This document shows positions 9,527-16,907 of a stretch of DNA of 23,370 nucleotides, one piece after another (the first letter of the stretch is position 1; each line of letters starts with the position of its first letter). The notes under the pieces are model-generated. The model was not told where the DNA came from and did no database searches. It saw nothing but the letters and a program-made list of their open reading frames with translations. The translations under genes were made by a program, and so were the position numbers. This DNA comes from Prorocentrum cordatum (lineage: Eukaryota > Sar > Dinophyceae > Prorocentrales > Prorocentraceae), in NCBI GenBank assembly GCA_963575745.1, contig CAUYUJ010002105.1, positions 70,001 to 93,370 on the forward strand. Direction: 5' to 3'.

Positions 9527-9587
9527 TTATTCCCAACCATCCTGTAGTGTTCGATCCTCGTTTTGAAGAGACGGTGCACCGCGTTCT

Positions 9588-9706
9588 CCTCCTTCCTCCT
9601 TCCTCCTCCTCCTCCTCCTCCTCCTCCCCCTCCTCCCCCTCCTCCTTCCTCCCCCTCCTCCCCCTCCTCCCTTCTCCCCCTCCTCCCTTCTCCCAGTCCT
9701 TGCCCC
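9588..9706. repeat. Imperfect (TCC)n array
   Basis: TCC triplets with CCC and TTC interruptions, at the same position in block B as the CTCCT/CCT array of block A. Confidence 0.9.
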
Positions 9707-9828
9707 TGCCTTCATAATGTCTCTGTTTCGGTACACCCCTCACTCGTTTCGTGGCCCCTCACACGTTTTGGAAACCTTATCTCGGTCTCGTGGACTCTCG
9801 CCCTGGGCCGTTTGCTGTCCGGCGCGCT

Positions 9829-10009
9829 GCTCCCTCGGCCGACGTCGCCCAGGCGACACGAGGACCTCCAACTCATGCGGGCGCCGCGCGTCGAGTTTTT
9901 CCTGGCAGGGCCGCCGGAAGAATTGCGGAAGCAGCTGGAACAATTCCCTACGCGCACGAAGCGGTGCAGGAAGGGGGCGACGGTCCTCGCCAGTGACGCA
10001 GTCGCATAG
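9829..10009 (+). pseudogene. SF1 helicase C-terminal fragment, copy 2 (internal deletion)
   Basis: The sequence matches copy 1 closely on both sides of a ~97-bp deletion. GCCCAGGCG (9847-9855) joins almost directly to ACGAGGACCTCCA (9858), which removes VILD through motif VI (SRAT). What remains reads RHEDLQLMRAPRVEFFLAGP, then PEELRKQLEQ, and ends at a stop at 10009 after VLASDAVA. Copy 1 continues LARELGFTEFF there, so the end also differs. The upstream WTLALGRLLSGALLPR segment is present in the same frame. Loss of the arginine-finger motif makes a functional helicase impossible. Confidence 0.55.
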
Positions 10010-10834
10010 CGCCACCGTTCCATTTTGGCACGCCCCTCACACGTTTCGTGGCCCCACAGGCAACTCCACCTAAGGTCCTGGCGGCGCAGTTCGCACGCGC
10101 GCCGCCGCCGCCACATTTTGGGGACACCCCATCACACGTTTCGTGGCCCCACATGGAGCCCCACCTAAGGTCCCAGTGGCGCAGACCGCACGGCGCCGCG
10201 ACCCCATTTTGGCACACCCCTCTCACGTTTCGTGACCCCAAAAGGAGCTCCACCTAATGTCCCAGCGGCGCAGTTCGCATGGCGCCGCCGCCCCATTTTG
10301 GCACACGCCTCACACGTTTCGTGGCCCCATAAGGAACATGGCGCCGCCGCCCCATTCTGGCACACACCTCGCACGCTTCGTGGCCCCAGAGGGAGCTCCA
10401 CCTAAAATCCCAGTGGCGCACTTCGCATGGCGCCGCCGCACAATTTTGGCACTCTCTCACACGTTTCGGGGCCCCACAGGGAGCTCCACCTAAGGTCCTG
10501 GCGGCGCAGTTTGCATGGCGCCGCCGCCAAATTTTTGCACACGCTTCGCACGTTTCGTGGCCCCACAGGGAGCCCCACCGAATGTCGCAGTGGCGCAGTT
10601 CGCATGGCGCCGCCGCTCCATTTTGGGACATCCCTCACGCGTTTCGTGGCCCACAGGGAGCTCCACCTGAGGTCTCAATGGCGCAGTGCATGGCGCCGCC
10701 GCCCCATTTTGGCACACCCCTCACACGTTTCGTGACCCCACATGGAGCTCCACCTAAGGTCCCAGGGGCGCAGTTAGCATGGCGCCGCCGCCCATGTTTG
10801 GGACATCCCTCACACGTTTCGTGGCCGCACGTCC
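10010..10834 (+). repeat. 89-bp tandem satellite, array 2 (about 9-10 units)
   Basis: Same unit as 7995-8737. Cores lie near 10020, 10112, 10203, 10293, 10352, 10439, 10529, 10618, 10704 and 10790. One unit (10293 to 10352, 59 bp) lacks the CACCTAAGGTCCCAGTGGCG portion. A degenerate orphan unit is at 11398-11462, outside the array. Confidence 0.95.
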
Positions 10835-10960
10835 GCTATCAGCCAGCCAGCTAGCTCTCTCTGCTCCGCGCAGCGGACGACCCGCGCGCGTCGCTGGGAC
10901 CTTTCCTGGGCGACCGACGCGCGTCGCGGGGACTCCGTGCGGCGCCGCGCCAGCAGCCTT

Positions 10961-11151
10961 GGACTCGGGTGTGCGCGGGCAAAGAAGGAGAAAACATAAC
11001 GGGAACGAAGCGGGCGCGATCCTCCTGAGGAGCGTGCTGACACGGGCGTCGCGGCGTGCGGGCGCTGCTGTCGGGGTTCCAGGGGAAGCTTCTGGAAGCG
11101 GCCACGCTCAGTGTCACGAGTACTCAGTGTCACACATATATATAAACAAAT
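10961..11151. other. Short spacer
   Basis: GC-rich, no recognised feature. Confidence 0.4.
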
Positions 11152-11217
11152 ATACATACATACATACATACATACATACATACATACATACATACATACA
11201 TACATACATACACACAC

Positions 11218-11248
<31 letters not shown>

Positions 11249-11258
11249 TACACACACC
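11152..11258. repeat. Compound (ATAC)n-(CA)n-(GACA)n microsatellite
   Basis: About 14 ATAC units, a short CA run, then about 7 GACA units, ending near CACACACC. This is one of the few AT-containing tetranucleotide tracts in the window. Confidence 0.95.
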
Positions 11259-11264
11259 AGGCGT

Positions 11265-11365
11265 GGCCATGCTCGCATTCATGCAAATATACTCACTCGC
11301 GCGCAGACTGATTCACACTCAGATTCACTCGCTCTCAGACTCACCCGCGCTCAGTCTCTTGTAAT
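11265..11365 (-). repeat. TCTGAG-type minisatellite, inverted tract
   Basis: CACTCGC.CGCAGACT, TTCACACTCAGATTCACTCG and CTCTCAGACTCACCCG read on the minus strand as GAGTCTGAG..GAGTGAATCTGAG. They match the plus-oriented tract at 11690-12140. A shorter piece in the same inverted orientation is at 9345-9390. Confidence 0.6.
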
Positions 11366-11389
11366 TCGACCTATCGTCTTCGCTCGTGT

Positions 11390-11620
11390 TGCGTACCCCG
11401 CCACGCAATTCGGCGCACCCCTCATACGGTTCGTGGCCCCATCGAGAGCGCCACCGAAGAAGATATTCACACATGCGGTACTCACAACCGCATATGGTTG
11501 GGTCCTTCGCCAGGCTAATGTTTTTTCCTCTGGTCCGAGAACAAGCGTTGCTTTTCGCGTTTTCCGGGTCTGGGGGCTCACGAAACGCTGCAAGGCTTTG
11601 GTATTTTTATCTTTCTGGTC
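11390..11620 (+). repeat. Orphan 89-bp unit plus shared block
   Basis: 11398-11462 (AATTCGGCGCACCCCTCATACG, GTTCGTGGCCCCATCG, then GCCACC) is a diverged 89-bp unit. 11470-11515 (CACA..GCGGTACTCACA, then TGG.T.GGTCCTTCGCCAGG) matches 9400-9435. This shows that parts of the duplicated cassette extend to about 11.6 kb. Confidence 0.6.
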
Positions 11621-11689
11621 AGGGGGGTCACGTAACCTGACCTTGACCTGGAAGCCTGCCGCGCCGGCTATGTCGCGGGGGGCCCAATC

Positions 11690-12140
11690 TCAGTATGAGT
11701 GTGTCCAGGTGGAGTGGGTCTGTATGTGAGAACGTCGGGCGTGAATGGGCTTAATTGTCAGTGAATCTTTGTGTCAGGGAATGCGAATGTGAGCTTTCCT
11801 TTGAACGGATCGGATTATGATAGATCTGGGTATGAACGCATCTGAATGCGTTGGGTCTGAATGCGAATGAGTCTGACCATGAGTGCTTTTGAATGTGAGT
11901 CTGAGCGTGAGTGAATATGAATCGGAGGACAACAACGCTTAATACGATTGCGTCTGGGTGCGAGGGGTCTGAGTGTGAACGAGTCTGAGCATGAGCGGGG
12001 TTCAGTGCGAGTGAATCCGCGTACGAGTGAGCTTGAGGGTATGGGTGCCAGCAAGTCTGAACGCGTGCTTGTGTGTGTGGGTGCGAGAGTGAATCTGAGT
12101 GTGGAGGAATGTGAACATGACTGCATCTGAGCATGAAATA
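11690..12140 (+). repeat. Decayed TCTGAG/TGTGAATGA minisatellite
   Basis: Degenerate repeats of GAGTCTGAG.GTGAG.GAAT with spacing near 12 bp and multiples of it. Stops occur in the sense frames. It lies opposite in orientation to 11265-11365 and 9345-9390, and a small plus-oriented outlier is at 13050-13105. Confidence 0.55.
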
Positions 12141-12292
12141 TCATATAAGGATCAACAGGACCCCGTGCTGAACTGTCCCAGGGCGCCGCACGACGAGCGA
12201 CCAGGGCGGCAATGACCAGGATGACCTCTTCGAGGTTAGGTCACAGCATCAAGATCCGAACCGCTACCGAGGAGCCTCGCCTCGCCCGCGGT

Positions 12293-12541
12293 CTAGTCCG
12301 AGCTTCCCGACGAACCAGCTCGAGGCCTCGGGCTAGCCTCAGGAGGCGGAGGCATCGCTGCAGTAACAGGCGCCTCGTACTGAGGATCCTGCGAAGAATA
12401 CGATATCCGGCGGGTGCGCCCCGGAGCACGACTCACAAAGGAATTGCACGAATGCGCTCGGCGGCCTCCCCTTAAGGGGCCACGAGGCGTGTGGAGGTGC
12501 AGGGGTTCGAACCAGCTACTGGCCATCGCTCGGACGTCCAT
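12293..12541 (-). CDS. Hypothetical open frame, low-complexity C-terminal tail
   Basis: The 82-codon minus frame includes ISYSSQDPQYEAPVTAAM and then Pro/Ser/Gly-rich text ending GSSGSSD at a TAG. Beyond the TAG the same frame continues with GEARLLGSGSDLDAVT before another stop, so a single nonsense change may have shortened it. The first residues lie inside the TIR element at 12521-12633. No known family was recognised. It could be a relic or chance. Confidence 0.22.
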   Translation of the reverse strand: MDVRAMASSWFEPLHLHTPRGPLRGGRRAHSCNSFVSRAPGRTRRISYSSQDPQYEAPVTAAMPPPPEASPRPRAGSSGSSD

Positions 12542-12633
12542 TCCCTGTGCGTGCGTGGTTTTTTCGCCAAATTATCAAGGATGCTCCTCGATGGTCCTCG
12601 CCGAAGGAAAAATGCACACGCCCGAGCGATGCC
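12521..12633. mobile_element. Small TIR element (MITE-like), copy 1
   Basis: The left end GGCCATCGCTCGGACGT is the reverse complement, with small differences, of the right end ACGCCCGAGCGATGCC. The interior contains ATCAAGGATGCTCCTCGATG and continues GTCCTCGCCGAAGG. A second copy at 18469-18592 is nearly identical in its right two thirds. No transposase fits in ~113 bp, so it would be non-autonomous. No target-site duplication is obvious at this copy. Confidence 0.6.
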
Positions 12634-12689
12634 AAGATCATGGGGCCCTCAAAAGACTGAAGTCTGATGCGCCAAACGTGCAGACCGCC

Positions 12690-13075
12690 AGAGACACCAC
12701 CACAAGCTGGCCGCGACTGGGGACATGAAGCCACCTCTGGCGGCTGCTCCCTGGGGTGTCACGCCTGCTATATCGCGGTGACCATGGGGTCTCAAAAGAG
12801 AGGGGTCGGGCCCACCAGACGAGCGCCTCGCTCGAGACACACCCACTATCCGGCCGCGAATTGTGACATGAAAGCACTCCTGGCGACTCTCTGTTGGCGT
12901 GCCCAAGTGCCACGTATGCTATATCGCTCGTCTGGTGTGCCATAGACGGCTATGGCACACCAGACGAGCAGAACGCCTGAGGCATCCCAACACCTGGCCT
13001 TAAACCACCACTGGCGGCTCTTCCTCGGGGGGCCAATTGCCACGCTAGATCATGGCGAGCATGGGCGAATCTGAG
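12690..13075. repeat. Tandem repeat of roughly 140-150 bp with inverted segment
   Basis: Three diverged units share CTGGCCGCGA..GGGACATGAA, CTGGCGGCT.TTCC, GTGCCACG and GCTATATCGC motifs (about 12706, 12850 and 12990). CACCAGACGAGC occurs at 12808 and 12958, and its reverse complement GCTCGTCTGGTG at 12926. A perfect hairpin joins units two and three. Confidence 0.6.
12926..12969. repeat. Perfect 20-bp inverted repeat with 4-nt loop
   Basis: The left arm GCTCGTCTGGTGTGCCATAG (12926-12945) is exactly complementary to 12950-12969 across the loop ACGG. The stem is perfect over 20 bp, so it could form a cruciform or an RNA hairpin. Confidence 0.95.
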
Positions 13076-13228
13076 TAAGAGACATGGGCGGGTCTGAAAG
13101 CGAGCAGCGATTGTGGACGGGCCTGGGACCTCAGGATAAAAAACAACGTCCTCCTGCTCCCCTCCGAAGACCTTCGAAGGCCTTCGATCGCCCCGGGACC
13201 CTAGAAAACTTCTGCAAACCGCTAGAAT

Positions 13229-13345
13229 TCCTCCTCCTCCTCCTCCTCCTCCTCCTCCTCCTCTTGTCCTCCTCCTCCTCGTCCCTCGTCCCTCGTCCCT
13301 CCTCCCTCGTCCCTGCTCCTCCTCCGCGTCCTCCTCCTCCTCCTG
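13229..13345. repeat. (TCC)n array with (TCCCTCG)n segment
   Basis: TCC triplets to about 13260 and again after 13265, then several TCCCTCG heptamers at 13280-13315, then TCC/GCC triplets. Confidence 0.9.
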
Positions 13346-14026
13346 CCCCGCACTGGCGACGGCCTCCCAACTCCTACCGGGGGGCTGGCGCAGGGCGGGT
13401 CGGAGCATGAATCAACGCTGCACCGGCGACGTTTGGACGCAAGTCGGGCTGCAAGAGGATCGCACCGAGGGCGGGCGGAGAGAAGGGCCCCAAAAGGGGC
13501 CCCAAAATGGGGGGGTGAAGAGAAGGGCCCCGAAAGGTTCGAACCTCGGGGGGGTGACCCACACGGGGGTTGAAGAGAAGGGCTCCAAAGGGGCCCCCGA
13601 GGGCCCCTCTTGGGCACCCGCTGGCTCCAGCAGGGACCCTGCAGGGCCCCCCTCGGGGCCTCTTCTCTGCGCCCCCTGCTTGGGTCCCCCCGCGGGCCGC
13701 CCGCCCGAGCTTCGATGCCTCGCCGACCCTCTGGTGCCCATCTCTCGCTTGCGCCGAGGGGGGAGGTGCCCTGGCCAGGCGGGGGTTGGCGGGTCGCGGG
13801 CCGAGGCGGCGTGCGCGCCCTCGGCGTGGACGGCCCCGGCGCGCTCCCCGAGCTTTCTGTAGTACACGCGAGGGGGTCGAGCAACATCGTAGACCCCTGA
13901 CCAGCCACGAAGGGGCGGCTTTGGCCCAAGACCTCCCAGAACCCTTCAAGACAGCTCAAATCGGACCCCCCCAAATCAGAACTTGTTGTGCACAGTAGGG
14001 GCCCGACCACAAGAAACCTTCCACAC
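13346..14026. other. GC-rich spacer with GGGCCCC tandem motif
   Basis: At 13479-13600 a motif AGAGAAGGGCCCC.AAAGGGGCCCC recurs three times (about 13480, 13519 and 13574) with palindromic GGGGCCCC..GGGGCCCC character. Long frames occur on both strands to about 14000, but the translations are Pro/Gly/Arg-rich and show no domain. GGTTCGAACC at 13529 is not part of a tRNA. Confidence 0.5.
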
Positions 14027-14190
14027 GAAACACAAGGACGCCTGACCGGTAGGGGCCAGACCCTGAGACCCCAGGACGTCTATCGATTTTTGGTGCGGGA
14101 ACGTCGCGCTTCGCATAGCAAAAAACCATGGAGACCCAAGACACCCAGGGCACCCTGGAGGCAAGCAGGGTGTTTCTTGGCATGTACCTG
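14027..14190 (+). repeat. Dispersed repeat, intact copy (partner split at 20241-21105)
   Basis: ACCCTGAGACCCCAGGACGTC, TTTTTGGTGCGGGAACGTC, then ACCCAGGGCACCCTGGAGGC, AAGCAGGGTGTTTCTTGGCATG match the 20-kb copy in order. An ATG at 14128 opens a frame reading METQDTQGTLEASRVFLGM and continuing to 14370. The other copy keeps KETHGTLEAS and LGMGL, so a coding origin is possible but unproven. Confidence 0.65.
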
Positions 14191-14299
14191 CGCTGTAAAT
14201 TCCAAGAAGTGCACAGAGAAGAAAAGGGGGTCATGACATCCTGGAATCTTTACGGCCCCAGCCAGCAGATCTACACCCCAGTCCTCACCACCCTCTTCG

Positions 14300-14425
14300 A
14301 CTCCTGGTGGCTTTCGGGCCATACCTCGGACCTCCCTGGCGGCCGTTGGGGACGACCTGGGCACCCCTAGACAACGATCGACGAGGCACAACAGCTGGAA
14401 GGCATCCCGAGGCGAGAAAACCTGC
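14300..14425 (+). repeat. GEAQ dispersed element, copy D
   Basis: CTTTCGGGCCATACCTCGGACCTCC, GGGGACGACCTGGGCACCC, CGACGAGGCACAACAGCTGG and AAGGCATCCCGAGGCGAGAAAACC match copies C and E in order. The frame through the core reads DEAQQLEGIPRRE. Confidence 0.65.
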
Positions 14426-14554
14426 AAGAACCACCGACCACTCCTCCACTCCCCCCCCCACGACGAAAACTCCGCCCCACTTCTTCGACGACGCCCCCAG
14501 CCCACCGCACGTTCATGGGTAGTGCGGGCTATCGTGCTTCTTTCGTTAACCAAT

Positions 14555-14594
14555 TGGCGATTGGGACGCGTTGCATCCCCCTCTGAGCTTATCC
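14555..14594. repeat. Direct repeat left of foldback 1 (partner 14814-14854)
   Basis: GCGATTGGGACGCGTTGCATCCCCC followed by GAGCTTATCCC. Its partner on the far side of foldback element 1 reads TCGATTGGGACGCGTCGCGTCCCCC followed by GGGGCTTATCCC. The two lie about 259 bp apart. Confidence 0.75.
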
Positions 14595-14604
14595 CTAGAA
14601 GAAG

Positions 14605-14765
14605 AAACACATAACTTTCGAAGGTCCGTGCAGATTTCTTGGATCTGCGCTGGGCCCCCTCCCTGGCGCGCGGAGCGCGCCAGGGGCGGCGCCAGAGGCG
14701 CCGCCAGGGGGGGCCCAGGCGCGGATCCAAGAACTACGCGCGGAGCGCCACACATTTATGTTTAT
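14605..14765. mobile_element. Foldback element 1 (long stem with two head hairpins)
   Basis: The outer arms pair TTTCTTGGATCTGCGCTGGG at left with the complement of CCCAGGCGCGGATCCAAGAA at right. At the head are two adjacent perfect hairpins: CCCTGGCGCGC-GGA-GCGCGCCAGGG (14661-14685) and GGCGGCGCC-AGA-GGCGCCGCC (14685-14705). This gives a three-way junction. No open frame of note is present. The same family occurs at 15176-15332 and 23169-23260. Confidence 0.75.
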
Positions 14766-14813
14766 GCCCTTTTTATTTTCTCCGGCTTTGGGTTTTTTTC
14801 GGCGACCAGTCTT

Positions 14814-14854
14814 CGATTGGGACGCGTCGCGTCCCCCCCTTCGGGGCTTATCCC
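14814..14854. repeat. Direct repeat right of foldback 1
   Basis: Partner of 14555-14594. The pair brackets foldback 1 and its flanks, which could reflect a duplication around the element or insertion into an older tandem repeat. Confidence 0.75.
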
Positions 14855-14867
14855 CCCGTAGCGTTGC

Positions 14868-15155
14868 ACCTGGTCTTCGGGCCACAGCTCGCTCCGGCGG
14901 CCGCTCGGGGCGGCCCAGGCAGCCGCTGGAGCGCCCTGGGCAAGGCGCAGCTCCTGGACCACATCCCGAGGCCGGAAGGCTGCTGCGGAGCGACGAACAC
15001 GCCCGACAACAAAGCTCGAAGCCTCGAAGCCTCGAAGGCCGAGCACAAAACTCGAGCCCTCGAACCCTCGGGCCCAAGAGGCCTCGAGGCTGCCGGGTGG
15101 CGACGGGCACGCCCGAAAATAATCATCGAAGCCTCGAAGCCTCGAGCCCCTTCCT
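14868..15155 (+). repeat. GEAQ dispersed element, copy C, with CTCGAAGC tandem
   Basis: TCTTCGGGCCACAGCTCGC, then GGAGCGCCCTGGGCAAGGCG, then CAGCTCCTGG, ATCCCGAGGC and GGAGCGACGAACACGCCCG align with copies D and E. The frame reads GKAQLLDHIPRPE. It continues into CTCGAAGC repeats at 15021-15045 and 15128-15150, with GACGGGCACGCCCG repeated between them (period about 114 bp). It lies between foldback elements 1 and 2. Confidence 0.65.
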
Positions 15156-15175
15156 AGGGGAACAAAAAAATACAT

Positions 15176-15332
15176 AAACATAAAAACTCGGAGGTCCGCG
15201 CGGATTTCTCGGATCGGCGCTGGACCCCCCTCCTTGGCGTGCGGAGCGCGCCAGTGGCGGCGCCGGAGGCGCCGCCGGGGGGCCCCAGCGCCGATCCGAG
15301 AAATCCGCGCGGACCTCCGAGTTTTTATGTTT
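15176..15332. mobile_element. Foldback element 2, perfect 48-bp arms
   Basis: The left arm 15176-15223 and right arm 15285-15332 are exact reverse complements over all 48 bp, beginning AAACATAAAAACTCGGAGG. The 61-nt head holds two hairpins in the same arrangement as element 1: GGCGTGC-GGA-GCGCGCC (15236-15252, one G-T pair) and GGCGGCGCC-GGA-GGCGCCGCC (15256-15276). The perfect arms suggest that it is young or maintained by conversion. No transposase is encoded. Confidence 0.85.
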
Positions 15333-15532
15333 TTGTCACTTTTTGTCCCCGTATACTTCTCCCAAAACATGCCCCTGACCCACTTGGGCGGCGCCCAGCT
15401 GGAGGCGCTTCGCCTGGGAACTTTTGCGCCGCCGCCCTCCGCGAGGTGCTCGCGCGCGCGGCGCGCGTCACGCGGCACCCGCTTCGGAGGACATGCCGAG
15501 CCAATCTCTGACCTGGCGGGCGCGATGCCCCG
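15333..15532. other. Spacer
   Basis: A GGCGGCGCCCAGCTGGAGGCG stretch near 15389 weakly recalls the GEAQ core. Nothing else was recognised. Confidence 0.35.
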
Positions 15533-16056
15533 CCCCCCTCCTGCCCCCTCCTCCCCCCCCTCCCTTCCCTCCTCCCATTCCTCCTTCCCCCTCCCTCCTC
15601 TCCCCATCCCTCCTCCCTCCTCCTCCCTCCTTCTTCTTCTGCAAGCACAGAAAATCTTCTCACTGCCTCCGTTGGGGTGGGCGCGCCTGCATTGGGACAG
15701 CGGAGAAGACGCTGCCGGCGTGACGGGCGAGCAAGCCCCCAAGCGAGGAAGAGGTCGGGACACAACGCACGCACAGCAACCCCTCCCCCTCCCCCTCCCT
15801 CGTCATCCCCCCCTTCCTCCTCCCTCCCCCCTCCTCTCTCCTCCTCCTCTTCTTCTTCTTCTTCAGATTCTTCTTCTTCTTCTTATTATTATTATTCTTC
15901 TTCCTCTTCTTCTTCCTCTTCTTCTTCCTCCTCCTCCTCCTCCTCCTCATCCCCCTCCTCATCCCCCTCCTCGGTGACTCGGTGATGCGGACCGGTTCGC
16001 ATTCCTTCTCCTCCTCCTCCTCCTCCTCCTCCTCCTCCCTCTCCTCACCCTTCCTC
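15533..16056. repeat. Cluster of pyrimidine arrays (TCC, TTC, TTA)
   Basis: TCC/CCC-rich at 15533-15640, TCC at 15779-15850, (TTC)n with a TTATTATTATTATT stretch at 15849-15935, TCC at 15930-15970 and pure TCC at 16001-16040. The intervening 15640-15778 is ordinary sequence without a recognised gene. Confidence 0.9.
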
Positions 16057-16369
16057 CCCAGCAGTCGGTGGGGCCCTGTATCCAGATGATTTCGCAGAGG
16101 GCCAGTGGTTTTCCAATTGGCTCGACCGCCCTCCGAGCGCCTGTCCTGTCTTGGTGGAGGGTTGGAAATCGGCCGGGAGGGTCTGCGCTGGATGGGCACC
16201 GAGAAAGCCAGTCAAAAGGGGGGGGCAGGTCCGCTGAAAACCTGCTCCTGGACCCGGACCCCTCCCAGCGCCCGTCCTGGCAGTTTTCTCGCCGCGGACG
16301 CAGCCGCGGCGACGAGACACCTCCAGAAGGCCTAAAAGGACAAAAAAATGCCAGGGAGGGCGGCCATTG
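16057..16369. other. Spacer with weak coding-like frame
   Basis: The plus frame from about 16081 reads PDDFAEGQWFSNWLDRPPSA and stays open to about 16235. Composition is balanced, but no family is recognised. Confidence 0.25.
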
Positions 16370-16545
16370 TCTCAACCGGCCCCCGACTGCTTTCGGCCCA
16401 CAACTCGGACCTCAAACGGCTGGTCGAGACGCTGTGGGCATCCCCGGAACGCTCTCGGCGAGGCGCAGAAGCTGGAAGGCATTCCGAAGCGAGAAAGCCG
16501 CCGAGGGGCGACGATCACGTCCGGAAGCCTGGAAACTCGAAACCT
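16370..16545 (+). repeat. GEAQ dispersed element, copy E
   Basis: CTTTCGGCCCACAACTCGGACC, then CCCCGGAACGCTCTCGGCGA, GGCGCAGAAGCTGGAAGGCA, TTCCGAAGCGAGAAAGCC, then GGCGACGATCACGTCCGGAAGCC. The frame reads GEAQKLEGIPKRE. CCCCGGAACGCTCTCG also occurs near 17151, inside the second copy of the 144-346 repeat. Confidence 0.65.
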
Positions 16546-16907
16546 TTCGACTAACGTGCTCCCCCCTGAGCCTGACGTGGGTTCAAGAATAATGAAGCAC
16601 TTTGTGGGCCATACAACTTGTAATGAAGGCTTGCGTGCCCCTATGTCCATCTCGACGGCCGCCCCTCCCTTCCCCGTTCGCTTTCGTGCGCCCGCTACAT
16701 GCGCTGCTAATGCGGGGGCGATGCTTTCAGGCTGCGCCCGTGGAGGGGTCCACGGGCGCCGGCTGGGGGCCAAGAGCCGAGGCGGGACGAATATAAATCT
16801 GTCGCCGCCGGGAACCATGTTCCTCCCACCTGAGAAGAGGCCGGGGGGGCGCGCTCCCAACCCCCTCCTGTACACTTCAGGGGCAAACTGTATTTTCGGG
16901 GCCCTAA
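16546..16907. other. Spacer, open frames without recognisable product
   Basis: Both strands are open for over 200 codons through this stretch. The translations have mixed composition but show no domain, and neither strand stands out. Not called as a gene. Confidence 0.3.

Larger units (their letters stand above)
9527..10960 (+). repeat. Segmental duplication, block B
   Basis: Homologous to block A but rearranged. The 89-bp array lies after the helicase relic instead of before it. The GCTATCAGCC segment (10836) precedes ACCCGCGCGCGTCGCTGG (10883), whereas in block A the order is reversed. This circular permutation of shared parts is what a longer tandem repeat sampled at different breakpoints would give. 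Confidence 0.75.

Noticed and set aside
7995-10834. The 89-bp array as a CRISPR array
   Set aside because: The whole unit is conserved without variable spacers, and the setting is eukaryotic.
10810-11286. Minus frame with Cys/Val/Tyr/Met repeats at 11150-11260
   Set aside because: Translation of the ATAC/GACA microsatellite.
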